A stretch of DNA of 9,696 bases from Haloquadratum sp. J07HQX50 (GTDB taxonomy: Archaea > Halobacteriota > Halobacteria > Halobacteriales > Haloferacaceae), in contig KE356562.1 of the NCBI GenBank assembly GCA_000416005.1, positions 423,435 to 433,130 of the forward strand, written 5' to 3'. Positions 1-5,936 of this stretch are shown here, in pieces (the first letter of the stretch is position 1; each line of letters begins with the position of its first letter). Under the pieces are notes generated by a model. That model had not been told where the DNA came from. It saw nothing but the letters and a program-made list of their open reading frames with translations, and did no database searches. The translations under genes and the position numbers were made by a program.

Positions 1-870
1 CTCTTGTCTCAACCACTGCGCGCTCAAGCGTTCGTAATTGAATACTGGTGCGCTTGTCGGCTGTGCAGTCAAGATCACAGCCCCATCATTCGCTACCCAG
101 GAGAGTGACTGCTCAATAACAGCGCGCGGGTCAGTCAACTCACTGAGAACATTGGCAAACAGAATGAGGTCGAACGTCTCACACTCGGGAGTGAACGTCT
201 CGGCAGTGGTCTGGTGTCTATGGACTCGAACATTTTTGCCAAGTTCACTCTCGAACGCATCCATCACACGTCCAGCCGCCGAGACAGGTTCAACTGCATG
301 GTACTCAACTATTGAGTCAGAGGGAAAGTAGTCTGCAATGCCAAGAGCTGGTCCGCCGGTCCCAGCGCCGATATCGAGAATCCGAAGACTTCGAGAGAGC
401 CAGTCGTTCATTACGAGGTCGTCCAGAACGTATCCTATCGAGGCATAATATGTTGGGAGGTGGTATATCGCATACCCGAGAGCAGTCTGGTAATCGTATG
501 AGACCGAGTCTCCCTCGAGATACTGCGATTTCAGCGATCGAATCGCCGAACGAAGTCCAGCACCGGTTTCACCCGCTGCCCACTGAAGGCCAAACTGTTC
601 AATAAGCAGGTCCTCAATAGTGTCAGCGTACGGCTGTGGAAACGCCTCTGGCTGCCACGACGGACGCTCCAGTGGTTTTTCTGAGACCGGCACAAACGTT
701 CCGTCGGCCTGTTCGCGAATCTTAAGTGCATATGCTTCCTCACGCAATATTTCACGGATGACCGCTGGGTGTGGCGTCCCAGTAATATAATCGGTGATTT
801 CTTCAGGATCAATTGGTCGGACCTGCCGAAGATATTTTGCGTTATTCAAAACAGCATCGCGATCAATCAT
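1..870 (-). CDS. Rsm22-like SAM-dependent methyltransferase, 3' end cut by window
   Basis: The frame is open for 290 codons from the ATG at 870 to the window edge, so the C-terminus is missing. A class I methyltransferase fold is indicated by motif I, LDIGAGTGG (about residues 165-173), an acidic strand end HAVEP (191-195), and a later FDLILFANVLSEL segment (233-245). The stretch before motif I, with YAIYHLPTYYASIGYVLDDL (133-152), resembles the helical region ahead of the SAM fold in the Rsm22 family of (mitochondrial) small-ribosomal-subunit methyltransferase-like proteins. A role in ribosome assembly or rRNA modification is inferred from the family only; the actual substrate is unknown. 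An in-frame ATG at 912 is an alternative start. I prefer 870 because the protein then begins directly with the acidic, helical MIDRDAVLNNAKYL segment. A generic type 11 methyltransferase is the other possible label. It lies 83 bp downstream of tyrA on the same strand. Confidence 0.75.
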   Translation of the reverse strand, partial: MIDRDAVLNNAKYLRQVRPIDPEEITDYITGTPHPAVIREILREEAYALKIREQADGTFVPVSEKPLERPSWQPEAFPQPYADTIEDLLIEQFGLQWAAGETGAGLRSAIRSLKSQYLEGDSVSYDYQTALGYAIYHLPTYYASIGYVLDDLVMNDWLSRSLRILDIGAGTGGPALGIADYFPSDSIVEYHAVEPVSAAGRVMDAFESELGKNVRVHRHQTTAETFTPECETFDLILFANVLSELTDPRAVIEQSLSWVANDGAVILTAQPTSAPVFNYERLSAQWLRQE

Positions 871-930
871 GGCTGGTTGAGATCCTTCCCAGCCTAACAG
901 CGGCTTCCCCATTTCTCGGGAAACCCGAAT

Positions 931-942
931 CTATATGTTTCA
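931..942 (-). promoter_or_regulatory. Possible TATA/BRE element for the methyltransferase gene
   Basis: On the minus strand this reads TGAAACATATAG, an A-rich element followed by CATATA, resembling a BRE plus TATA box. A start site 25-27 nt downstream would fall near 906-909. That gives a leader of roughly 37 nt for the ATG at 870, and it is slightly too close for leaderless use of the ATG at 912. A small dyad, TCGGG-AAA-CCCGA (916-928), lies between this box and the predicted start site. Read-through from tyrA is an alternative. Confidence 0.35.
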
Positions 943-953
943 TTGGTCGTCAA

Positions 954-1691
954 TCAGTATTGTTCAGAGAGTTCCTCATACATCTTCTCTATCTCAGTGG
1001 GATTCGATGCCGCAATATTTGCGGCAGCTTCTGCAACTGCATCAGCTCCATCAAATGTTTCTTGAATTTCAGCGTACACTTGTGGAGCCCCACTCAGGAC
1101 GAGATCTATGAGATCCTCGAATGTCTGTGAGACAGGCGTGATGAACTCTGAACGGACTGGCTCAGCGGCGATTGCGTATGCCAAGATGGCAGCGTGTGCA
1201 CTTGCTTGTACGCTTTCCATTGCGGTATCGTGTTCGGCGACATCTGTCTCAAATACATCGTTGCCGGCTGTCTCAAATACAGAGCAAATCGCTCTCAATG
1301 CGGGTCCGACCTGGTCATCTACCATTGCAATATTACCGGGAGCATTCGCCGCCGAAAAAAGCGGGTGGAAACTGGCTCGCTCACGCGCTGGGAGTGCCTC
1401 CCGCATGGACTCTATTGGCTCTCGCATGACACCGGTGATATCAAACATCGCCATTTCAGCGCGTGGAGCATGTTGATCGATTGCCGCTGATGCTGCTGAG
1501 ATAGGGACAGCGAGACAGACAATCTCGGTGGACTCATCTGAGTCGAGCGGGAGTTCTCGTCCATCGACAGCCTGTGCGAGTGTGGTTGCTCGCGATCGAT
1601 TCTGGTCAGTCACAGCGATTTCAAACTGTGGGTGTAACACCTGTGTTACCCATGAGCCCATCTCGCCTGCCCCGACCACGAGTACCTCCAT
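954..1691 (-). CDS. tyrA: Prephenate dehydrogenase
   Basis: The 245-residue protein is a TyrA-family dehydrogenase, which oxidatively decarboxylates prephenate to 4-hydroxyphenylpyruvate in tyrosine synthesis, in the cytoplasm. The N-terminus has a Rossmann dinucleotide motif, GAGEMG (residues 7-12). An Asp (D29) at the end of the second strand favours NAD+ over NADP+ (inference). The substrate-binding half shows the conserved SFHPLFS (107-113, with H109 the likely catalytic His) and HDTAMESVQASAH (154-166), the helical dimerisation segment of this family. It is shorter than many bacterial TyrA proteins: there is no fused chorismate mutase and no room for a C-terminal ACT domain, so feedback control by tyrosine through such a domain is unlikely. 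The ATG at 1691 places the Rossmann motif at the usual distance from the N-terminus. pepQ lies 110 bp upstream on the same strand; no convincing TATA box was seen in that gap. Confidence 0.9.
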   Translation of the reverse strand: MEVLVVGAGEMGSWVTQVLHPQFEIAVTDQNRSRATTLAQAVDGRELPLDSDESTEIVCLAVPISAASAAIDQHAPRAEMAMFDITGVMREPIESMREALPARERASFHPLFSAANAPGNIAMVDDQVGPALRAICSVFETAGNDVFETDVAEHDTAMESVQASAHAAILAYAIAAEPVRSEFITPVSQTFEDLIDLVLSGAPQVYAEIQETFDGADAVAEAAANIAASNPTEIEKMYEELSEQY

Positions 1692-1801
1692 TTGGACGAT
1701 AGTCGATGACCTGGAGTCAAAAACAGTTCGATGCTGCGCATACGGGTCATTGGAGCGTTTGGCGCGACGCTTCTCGGTAGAAAGGTTTCTCTAATAACCG
1801 A

Positions 1802-2974
1802 CTAGCCAAGATCCGAGCGGGGGTATTCAGTGAGATTTTCGTGGCCGCCCTCTGTCACGACAACGAGATCCTCAATCCGAATGCCCCCGACAGATGGATT
1901 GTAAATCCCAGGCTCGACTGTGACAACATTGCCTGGAGCCAATTCCCCACCATCAGGCGACAGTTGTGGACGTTCGTGAATGTCGAGTCCGACACCGTGT
2001 CCAGTCGAGTGAATGAAACCTGTCTCGGCAGTTGAGTCTTCCCGTAGCGTTTGAATCCCTGCTGCTTCGTATACGTCACACACGGCGTCATGAACTGCCT
2101 TGCCCGTCACACCAGCCTGGATCGTCTCGAGAGCTGCCTCAAGAGCCCTGTTCGTGAGTGAATACCATTCAGTCAGTTGTGCGGAGGCATCACCGACGAC
2201 GAACGTTCGAGTCATATCTGCATGGTAGTGGGTTTGTTTTGACCGAGGGAAAATGTCGATGACAATAAATGAGTCCGGTTCAAGTGCCCCACTCCCCCTA
2301 TTATGTGGATCGGCCGCCTGTGCACCGCTTGCGACAATTGTTTCATCGAGTGCACATCCATGCTCGAGGAGTGTCGCTTCGATTGTCTTCGTGACTCGTT
2401 CGCTTGTAAGTGGAGCATCATCAAGCACGAGTTTATCATCGGCCACGGAGGAACGCTCGAGCATCGATTCTGCTGCTTGCATTGCTTTTTCGTTCGCTCT
2501 CTGTGTCCGTCGGATATTGGCGAGTTCCTCTTCGGTCTTGACTGCCCTGATCTTTGTCACGACGTTCTCAGTCGCTGGGGAGACAATTATACCCTGGTCT
2601 CTGAGCGCATCGGCACGAGAGAGTGGAAACCGAGACGGTACCTCAACGCTCTCAACCCCGAATGAATGGAGCCATTCAGCAGCGACACGTGCTTTGGCTT
2701 TTTCAGCGCCGTATTCAGCAACCTTGTTTCGATAATCGTAATCTGCAAGTCGGGACACACGGTCCACGCGCGCTGTTTCCTTTGCACGTCCATACTCTAG
2801 TGTCGAAACAAGAATCGCCTGTATTGTCGGGGTATAAACACTCAAAAACGGGTCTGGTGCATCGAATCCACTCAGGTATCGCTGAATCGCTGAACTCCCA
2901 TCGGCATCGACAAGATACCCATCTGCGTTGTTGGCGCTCAGATACGCATCAAGCTGTGAGAAGTCAGGCTGCAT
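1802..2974 (-). CDS. pepQ: Xaa-Pro peptidase of the M24 (pita-bread) family
   Basis: The 390-residue protein has the two-domain layout of M24B aminopeptidase P/prolidase: a poorly conserved N-terminal domain (about 1-140) and a C-terminal pita-bread catalytic domain. All five metal ligands expected of the family can be seen: D240 (IVID), D253 (HADMTRT), H326 (STGHGVGLDIHERP), E354 (VTVEPGIY) and E368 (RIEDLVVV). H333 fits the second conserved His. It should therefore be an active dimetal enzyme cleaving bonds involving proline, in peptide turnover in the cytoplasm (no signal peptide). Whether it acts as a dipeptidase (prolidase) or an aminopeptidase P cannot be decided from sequence. The start at 2974 is supported by a TATA-like box 26-27 nt upstream, fitting a leaderless mRNA. 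It is divergent from aroA and lies upstream of tyrA on the same strand. Confidence 0.88.
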   Translation of the reverse strand: MQPDFSQLDAYLSANNADGYLVDADGSSAIQRYLSGFDAPDPFLSVYTPTIQAILVSTLEYGRAKETARVDRVSRLADYDYRNKVAEYGAEKAKARVAAEWLHSFGVESVEVPSRFPLSRADALRDQGIIVSPATENVVTKIRAVKTEEELANIRRTQRANEKAMQAAESMLERSSVADDKLVLDDAPLTSERVTKTIEATLLEHGCALDETIVASGAQAADPHNRGSGALEPDSFIVIDIFPRSKQTHYHADMTRTFVVGDASAQLTEWYSLTNRALEAALETIQAGVTGKAVHDAVCDVYEAAGIQTLREDSTAETGFIHSTGHGVGLDIHERPQLSPDGGELAPGNVVTVEPGIYNPSVGGIRIEDLVVVTEGGHENLTEYPRSDLG

Positions 2975-2996
2975 AGATAGCTACACGCGACCCGGA

Positions 2997-3004
2997 GGTA
3001 AAAT
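2997..3004 (-). promoter_or_regulatory. TATA-like box of pepQ (leaderless)
   Basis: The minus strand reads ATTTTACC, with the TTTTAC core centred about 26.5 nt upstream of the pepQ ATG (2974). This spacing predicts transcription beginning at or next to the start codon, the common haloarchaeal arrangement. Confidence 0.55.
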
Positions 3005-3008
3005 GATG

Positions 3009-3035
3009 TGCTCCGATCGACACCAATCGGTAGCA
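3009..3035. promoter_or_regulatory. Candidate operator between the divergent pepQ and aroA promoters
   Basis: The arms TGCTCCGAT (3009-3017) and ATCGG-t-AGCA (3026-3035) are inverted repeats: nine pairs with one bulged T at 3031, around an 8-nt centre. The right arm abuts the aroA TATA-like box and the left arm begins 4 nt from the pepQ TATA-like box. The dyad centre is within about 2 nt of the midpoint of the two promoters. A dimeric regulator bound here could affect both genes; no regulator can be named from the sequence. Confidence 0.45.
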
Positions 3036-3043
3036 TCTTACAA
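3036..3043 (+). promoter_or_regulatory. TATA-like box of aroA (leaderless)
   Basis: TCTTACAA has its TCTTAC core centred about 26.5 nt before the ATG at 3065, the same spacing as the pepQ box on the other strand. It supports the 3065 start rather than the longer upstream frame beginning at 3008, which would lie upstream of this promoter. Confidence 0.5.
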
Positions 3044-3064
3044 CCACCAATTCGAATCAGTAGC

Positions 3065-4375
3065 ATGGACGTAATTGTCTCCGAGAGTAGGCTCAGTGGG
3101 ACAGTGCAGGCACCACCGTCAAAAAGCTACACACACCGTGCCATTCTGGCGGGTGGATATAGCGAGCAGACAACCGTTCACACACCACTGCGCAGTGCTG
3201 ACACTCGTGCAACGATGCGGGCCGTGGAAGCTTTCGGTGGCACAGTCAATGATGAGGGCGACGATGCTGTGATGATTCAGGGATTCAATTCCAATCCGAC
3301 AGTGCCGTCATCGATTATTCGATGCGATAACTCAGGCACGACTATGCGCCTGACGACAGCTTGCAGTGCCCTCGTGGATGGACTTGCTGTGCTCACCGGC
3401 GACGAATCACTCCGCAGTCGGCCACAGGGCCCGCTACTTGAGGCGCTCTCAACTCTGGGAGCAACAGCAGTTTCGACGCGTGAAAATGGACAGGCGCCTC
3501 TCGTTGTTGGTGGAGGTATTGACAGTAATACTGTCTCGATCCCTGGAGATGTCTCCTCACAGTTCATCACGGCTCTATTGATGATGAGTCCAGCGACAGA
3601 GAGTGGATTGAGCATCAATCTCTCCACTGAACTCAAATCAGCCCCCTATGTTGACATTACAACAGAGGTGCTGTCAGCATTCGACATTGAGGTTCGCAAG
3701 ACTGAGATGGGGTTCACCGTTCCAGGTGGGCAGAGCTACCGCACTCCTGAGCGTGGATACACGGTCCCTGGTGACTTTTCCTCAATTTCGTATCTCGTCG
3801 CTGCTGGGACTGTTGCAGGTGCCGTGGATGGAACGTTGCATATACATAACGCTCAGAAGAGCGCACAGGGTGATACAGCCATTTTCGGCATTTTAGACAG
3901 AATGGGCGCTGCGATTGAGTGGGACAAATCGACAGCCACGGCATCAGTCGAGCCACGACCGCTTACGGGGACCACTGTCGATGTGAGTGACACTCCTGAC
4001 CTGCTGCCAACAGTCGCAGCGGTTGGCGCTCTTGCTGATGGGACGACGATTATAGAAAATTGCGAGCATGTTCGATATAAAGAAACAGACCGAGTAAGTG
4101 CAATGGCAACCGAACTACAGAAACTAGGCGCACACGTGACCGAACATCAAGATTCACTTGAGATACACGGTGGAAAGACAACACTCGCTGGAGGAACCGT
4201 GAGCGGACATGGTGATCACCGCGTAGTCATGGCATTAACTGTCGCTGCATTAGGCAGTGGTGAAACAACTCGTATTTCTGGAGCAGAGCACGTGGACGTC
4301 TCATTCCCAGAGTTTTTTACACAACTTTCTCGCGTTGGTGCAGTGATCGAGCAGCAACATGAATCACACAAATAA
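3065..4375 (+). CDS. aroA: 3-phosphoshikimate 1-carboxyvinyltransferase (EPSP synthase)
   Basis: The 436-residue enzyme transfers the enolpyruvyl group of PEP to shikimate 3-phosphate, the penultimate step to chorismate. Family motifs occur in order: PSKSYTHRA (18-26, K20/S21/R25), DNSGTTMR (88-95), [10 protein letters not shown] (119-128), SSQ (164-166), TPDLLP (310-315, D312 matching the catalytic Asp), YKETDR (338-343), and GDHRVVMA (383-390) with FPEFF near the end. Numbering runs close to the E. coli enzyme, and nearly all its active-site residues have counterparts. The Lys near E. coli 411 appears to be replaced in the DVSFPEFF segment, which I judge by eye only. The 3065 start is chosen over the in-frame ATG at 3008 because a TATA-like box sits 26-27 nt upstream and because EPSP synthases start this close to the first strand. 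aroC follows after 59 bp. Confidence 0.95.
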   Translation: MDVIVSESRLSGTVQAPPSKSYTHRAILAGGYSEQTTVHTPLRSADTRATMRAVEAFGGTVNDEGDDAVMIQGFNSNPTVPSSIIRCDNSGTTMRLTTACSALVDGLAVLTGDESLRSRPQGPLLEALSTLGATAVSTRENGQAPLVVGGGIDSNTVSIPGDVSSQFITALLMMSPATESGLSINLSTELKSAPYVDITTEVLSAFDIEVRKTEMGFTVPGGQSYRTPERGYTVPGDFSSISYLVAAGTVAGAVDGTLHIHNAQKSAQGDTAIFGILDRMGAAIEWDKSTATASVEPRPLTGTTVDVSDTPDLLPTVAAVGALADGTTIIENCEHVRYKETDRVSAMATELQKLGAHVTEHQDSLEIHGGKTTLAGGTVSGHGDHRVVMALTVAALGSGETTRISGAEHVDVSFPEFFTQLSRVGAVIEQQHESHK

Positions 4376-4396
4376 CTCACGGACTGACGGCTCGCT

Positions 4397-4412
4397 CGAA
4401 ACTTCCATTACC
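4397..4412 (+). promoter_or_regulatory. Weak BRE/TATA-like element before aroC
   Basis: CGAAAC followed by TTCCATTACC places an ATTA core about 27 nt before the aroC ATG at 4435. The TTAC ending resembles the pepQ and aroA boxes. It may give aroC its own leaderless transcript in addition to read-through from aroA. The match to a TATA box is poor. Confidence 0.3.
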
Positions 4413-4434
4413 ACGGGAGACTGACAGCGATACA

Positions 4435-5583
4435 ATGAATGGTAATCAGTTCGGCCGACTGTTTCAGATGACAACCTATGGTGAGAGCCATGGAGAAGCC
4501 ATGGGTGTGACTGTTTCAGGATGCCCTGCAGGACTGGAACTGTCTGAAGATGATATTCAGATGGAACTGGATAGGCGAAAGCCAGGCCAGTCGATGATAA
4601 CCACATCGAGAGGCGAGCCTGATGCGGTTAAGATCAACTCTGGCATCCAGGATGGCTATACCACCGGCACTCCGATTGGGATGGTCATCGAAAACAAGGA
4701 CGCTCGCTCGGGAAAGTACGAGCCGTATGTGACTGCCCCACGGCCGAGCCACGGTGACTTTACTTACTCTGCGAAATTCGGCACAAGGAACTGGGGAGGT
4801 GGGGGCCGGTCCTCAGCGCGTGAAACAGTCAATTGGGTCGCTGCTGGAGCAATCGCGAAAAAGATACTTGACACGCAAGATATCGAGGTCCTGGCTCACG
4901 TGAATCAAATTGATGATATTCGTGCACCGCCAGTAAGTTTCGAAGAAATTCGCGAGCACGCTGAAGACAATGAAATTCGATGTGCACATCCACCAACGGC
5001 TGACAAAATGCGAGAGAAGATAGATACATTTCAAAAAGAAGGTGAGTCAATTGGTGGGGCTATCTACTTTGAGGCCAGAGGTGTCCCTCGTGGGCTGGGT
5101 GCTCCACGGTTCGATTCGTTCCCTGCTCGATTAGGTCAGGCGATGTTTTCGGTTCCTGCAACGACCGGCGTCGAGTATGGCCTCGGTCAGGAGGCACGCG
5201 AATGGACCGGGTCAGACCGAAACGAAAACTGGGAGTTTGACGCTGATGGCGATCCACAACCAGTCGGAAACACGCATGCTGGACTGCAAGGAGGAATCAC
5301 GACGGGTGAACCGATCTATGGTGAGGCCACCTGGCATGCACCGACTTCGATTCCGAAAAAACAATCTACCGTCGACTGGGAGACAGGTGAGGAGAAAGAG
5401 ATCCAAGTTGTTGGCAGACATGACCCGGTCTTACCTCCACGTGCTGTGCCAGTCGTTGAATCGATGTTGAGCCTCACGATTCTTGACTTCCTGCTTTTGG
5501 GAGGTCGATTGAACCCGGACCGACTCGATGGGAATCCTGGCGAATACGATACGGAGTATCATCCCTCGAGCCCGCGGAACTAA
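4435..5583 (+). CDS. aroC: Chorismate synthase
   Basis: The 382-residue enzyme converts EPSP to chorismate by anti-1,4-elimination of phosphate, using reduced FMN as catalyst. Diagnostic motifs are all present: TTYGESHGEAMG (13-24, H19), RRKPGQS (47-53), RPSHGDFTY (103-111, H106), GGGGRSSARET (121-131), GGITTGEPI (286-294) and RHDPVLPPRAVPVVESM (328-344). The two catalytic-type His residues and the Arg-rich flavin/phosphate region are intact and the length is normal for the family. There is no fused flavin reductase domain, so it should depend on another source of reduced FMN. It lies 59 bp after aroA on the same strand, so the last two chorismate steps are adjacent. The short C-terminal tail after about residue 365 is hydrophilic and probably variable. 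Confidence 0.96.
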   Translation: MNGNQFGRLFQMTTYGESHGEAMGVTVSGCPAGLELSEDDIQMELDRRKPGQSMITTSRGEPDAVKINSGIQDGYTTGTPIGMVIENKDARSGKYEPYVTAPRPSHGDFTYSAKFGTRNWGGGGRSSARETVNWVAAGAIAKKILDTQDIEVLAHVNQIDDIRAPPVSFEEIREHAEDNEIRCAHPPTADKMREKIDTFQKEGESIGGAIYFEARGVPRGLGAPRFDSFPARLGQAMFSVPATTGVEYGLGQEAREWTGSDRNENWEFDADGDPQPVGNTHAGLQGGITTGEPIYGEATWHAPTSIPKKQSTVDWETGEEKEIQVVGRHDPVLPPRAVPVVESMLSLTILDFLLLGGRLNPDRLDGNPGEYDTEYHPSSPRN

Positions 5584-5614
5584 GCTGCATTCGCTCAGCT
5601 CGGGGATTTCCCGT
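5583..5614 (+). terminator. Two small hairpins at the aroC 3' end, possible terminator
   Basis: AGCTG (5583-5587) pairs with CAGCT (5596-5600) directly at the stop codon, followed by CGGG-GATTT-CCCG (5602-5614). Stems are only 5 and 4 bp and no T-run follows, so termination here is a guess. Confidence 0.2.
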
Positions 5615-5652
5615 GTGCAAGATCATGCTCACAGCGAGGGACGACCTCAGCG

Positions 5653-5660
5653 AGATATAT
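5653..5660 (+). promoter_or_regulatory. TATA-like element upstream of the small Cys ORF
   Basis: AGATATAT lies about 23-24 nt before the ATG at 5680, compatible with a leaderless transcript for the 40-residue ORF. A second AT-rich string, GTATAA (5663-5668), is nearby. Both sit in the 353-bp gap between aroC and porA. Confidence 0.3.
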
Positions 5661-5679
5661 GAGTATAAGCCCCCGTGAT

Positions 5680-5802
5680 ATGTCGGCGAAGAATCACTAT
5701 TCCGCGTTATGTTTCTGCTGCGAGAAACAAACTGCTTGGCCCGTCTCTATACCTGGTGTGAAGAGAGGTATATCCCACCAGAGAATCTGTAAGCAGGCGT
5801 GA
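5680..5802 (+). CDS. Possible 40-residue Cys-containing small protein
   Basis: This frame is open from the aroC stop codon to the TGA at 5800-5802. Starting at the ATG at 5680 it gives 40 residues with CFCC (Cys 11, 13, 14), then a basic segment, PGVKRGISHQRICKQA, carrying H33 and C37. A CxxC pair followed by HxxxC could bind zinc, and haloarchaea are known for many very small zinc-finger proteins. A typical second CxxC is missing: only ICKQA precedes the stop. The ORF is basic rather than acidic, unlike its neighbours, which is a point against it. A longer start at 5659 is possible. A TATA-like element near 5653 favours 5680. It may equally be chance open sequence or a decayed gene. No function is proposed. 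Confidence 0.3.
   Translation: MSAKNHYSALCFCCEKQTAWPVSIPGVKRGISHQRICKQA
5748..5781. repeat. Two overlapping inverted repeats
   Basis: TATACCT (5748-5754) is inverted at AGGTATA (5766-5772). CTGGTG (5753-5758) is inverted at CACCAG (5776-5781). The two share 5753-5754 and interleave, so as RNA hairpins they would be mutually exclusive. The right-hand elements GGTATA and CCCACCAG recur at 5901-5906 and 5911-5918, just before porA. They overlap the end of the possible small ORF, so they could simply reflect coding sequence. Confidence 0.4.
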
Positions 5803-5806
5803 GAGA

Positions 5807-5820
5807 ATCGGTGCACCGAT
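5807..5820. promoter_or_regulatory. 14-bp perfect palindrome upstream of porA
   Basis: ATCGGTGCACCGAT is a perfect palindrome, about 117 nt before the porA ATG and 5 nt after the small ORF's stop. It could be a dimeric-regulator binding site. As RNA it gives a 5-bp stem with a TGCA loop, but no T-run follows directly, so I favour a protein site over a terminator. Confidence 0.4.
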
Positions 5821-5850
5821 GATTTGAGCCGCAATTGATTCCTCATTATT

Positions 5851-5873
5851 TTTGCTTGGTAACCAATAGCAAA
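5851..5873. promoter_or_regulatory. Dyad element directly upstream of the porA promoter
   Basis: TTTGCTTGGT (5851-5860) and ACCAA-TA-GCAAA (5862-5873) form ten inverted pairs with a 2-nt bulge around a single central A. The inner TTGGT-A-ACCAA is perfect. It ends immediately before GGCTTTAATT, a TATA-like sequence, the position expected for an archaeal activator or repressor site. Confidence 0.45.
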
Positions 5874-5883
5874 GGCTTTAATT
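5874..5883 (+). promoter_or_regulatory. TATA-like box candidate for the porAB operon
   Basis: GGCTTTAATT preceded by GCAAA resembles a BRE plus TATA box. It predicts initiation near 5906 and a leader of about 30 nt for porA. A competing candidate is GGTATAC at 5901-5907, which would leave a leader of only a few nt. Confidence 0.4.
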
Positions 5884-5908
5884 GGCAAATATTAACATTT
5901 GGTATACT

Positions 5909-5922
5909 GGCCCACCAGGGCC
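5909..5922 (+). promoter_or_regulatory. GC-rich stem-loop just before the porA start
   Basis: GGCCC-ACCA-GGGCC is a perfect 5-bp stem with a 4-nt loop, ending 14 nt before the porA ATG. If transcription starts near 5906 it would form at the very 5' end of the mRNA, where it could affect translation or stability. If the start site is near 5930 it would be DNA only. Confidence 0.35.
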
Positions 5923-5936
5923 GAGAGCTTACAATT

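Noticed and set aside
1108..1476. 122-codon plus-strand frame inside tyrA
   Set aside because: It is antisense to a gene with clear TyrA motifs and has no motif of its own; a shadow frame.
1775..1800. Candidate hairpin terminator after pepQ (CGGT...ACCG with AGAAA/TTTCT)
   Set aside because: The two small dyads are not concentric, stems are 4-5 bp, and the inner loop is too short to form; no T-run follows on the minus strand.
2253..2735. 160-codon plus-strand frame inside the M24 peptidase
   Set aside because: The opposite strand carries all five metal ligands of the peptidase; this Ser/Ala-rich frame is the usual antisense shadow.
5584..5700. Possible mobile-element remnant after aroC
   Set aside because: The sequence has short hairpins but no terminal repeats, target duplication or transposase fragment that I can identify.
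5815..5845. Possible C/D box small RNA (CGATGATTTGAG)
   Set aside because: The C-box match is imperfect and no properly spaced D box or C'/D' pair could be found.
5697..5888. 63-codon minus-strand open frame in the aroC-porA gap
   Set aside because: No recognisable domain, not acidic, and it runs through the palindromes and promoter elements of porA; probably chance.
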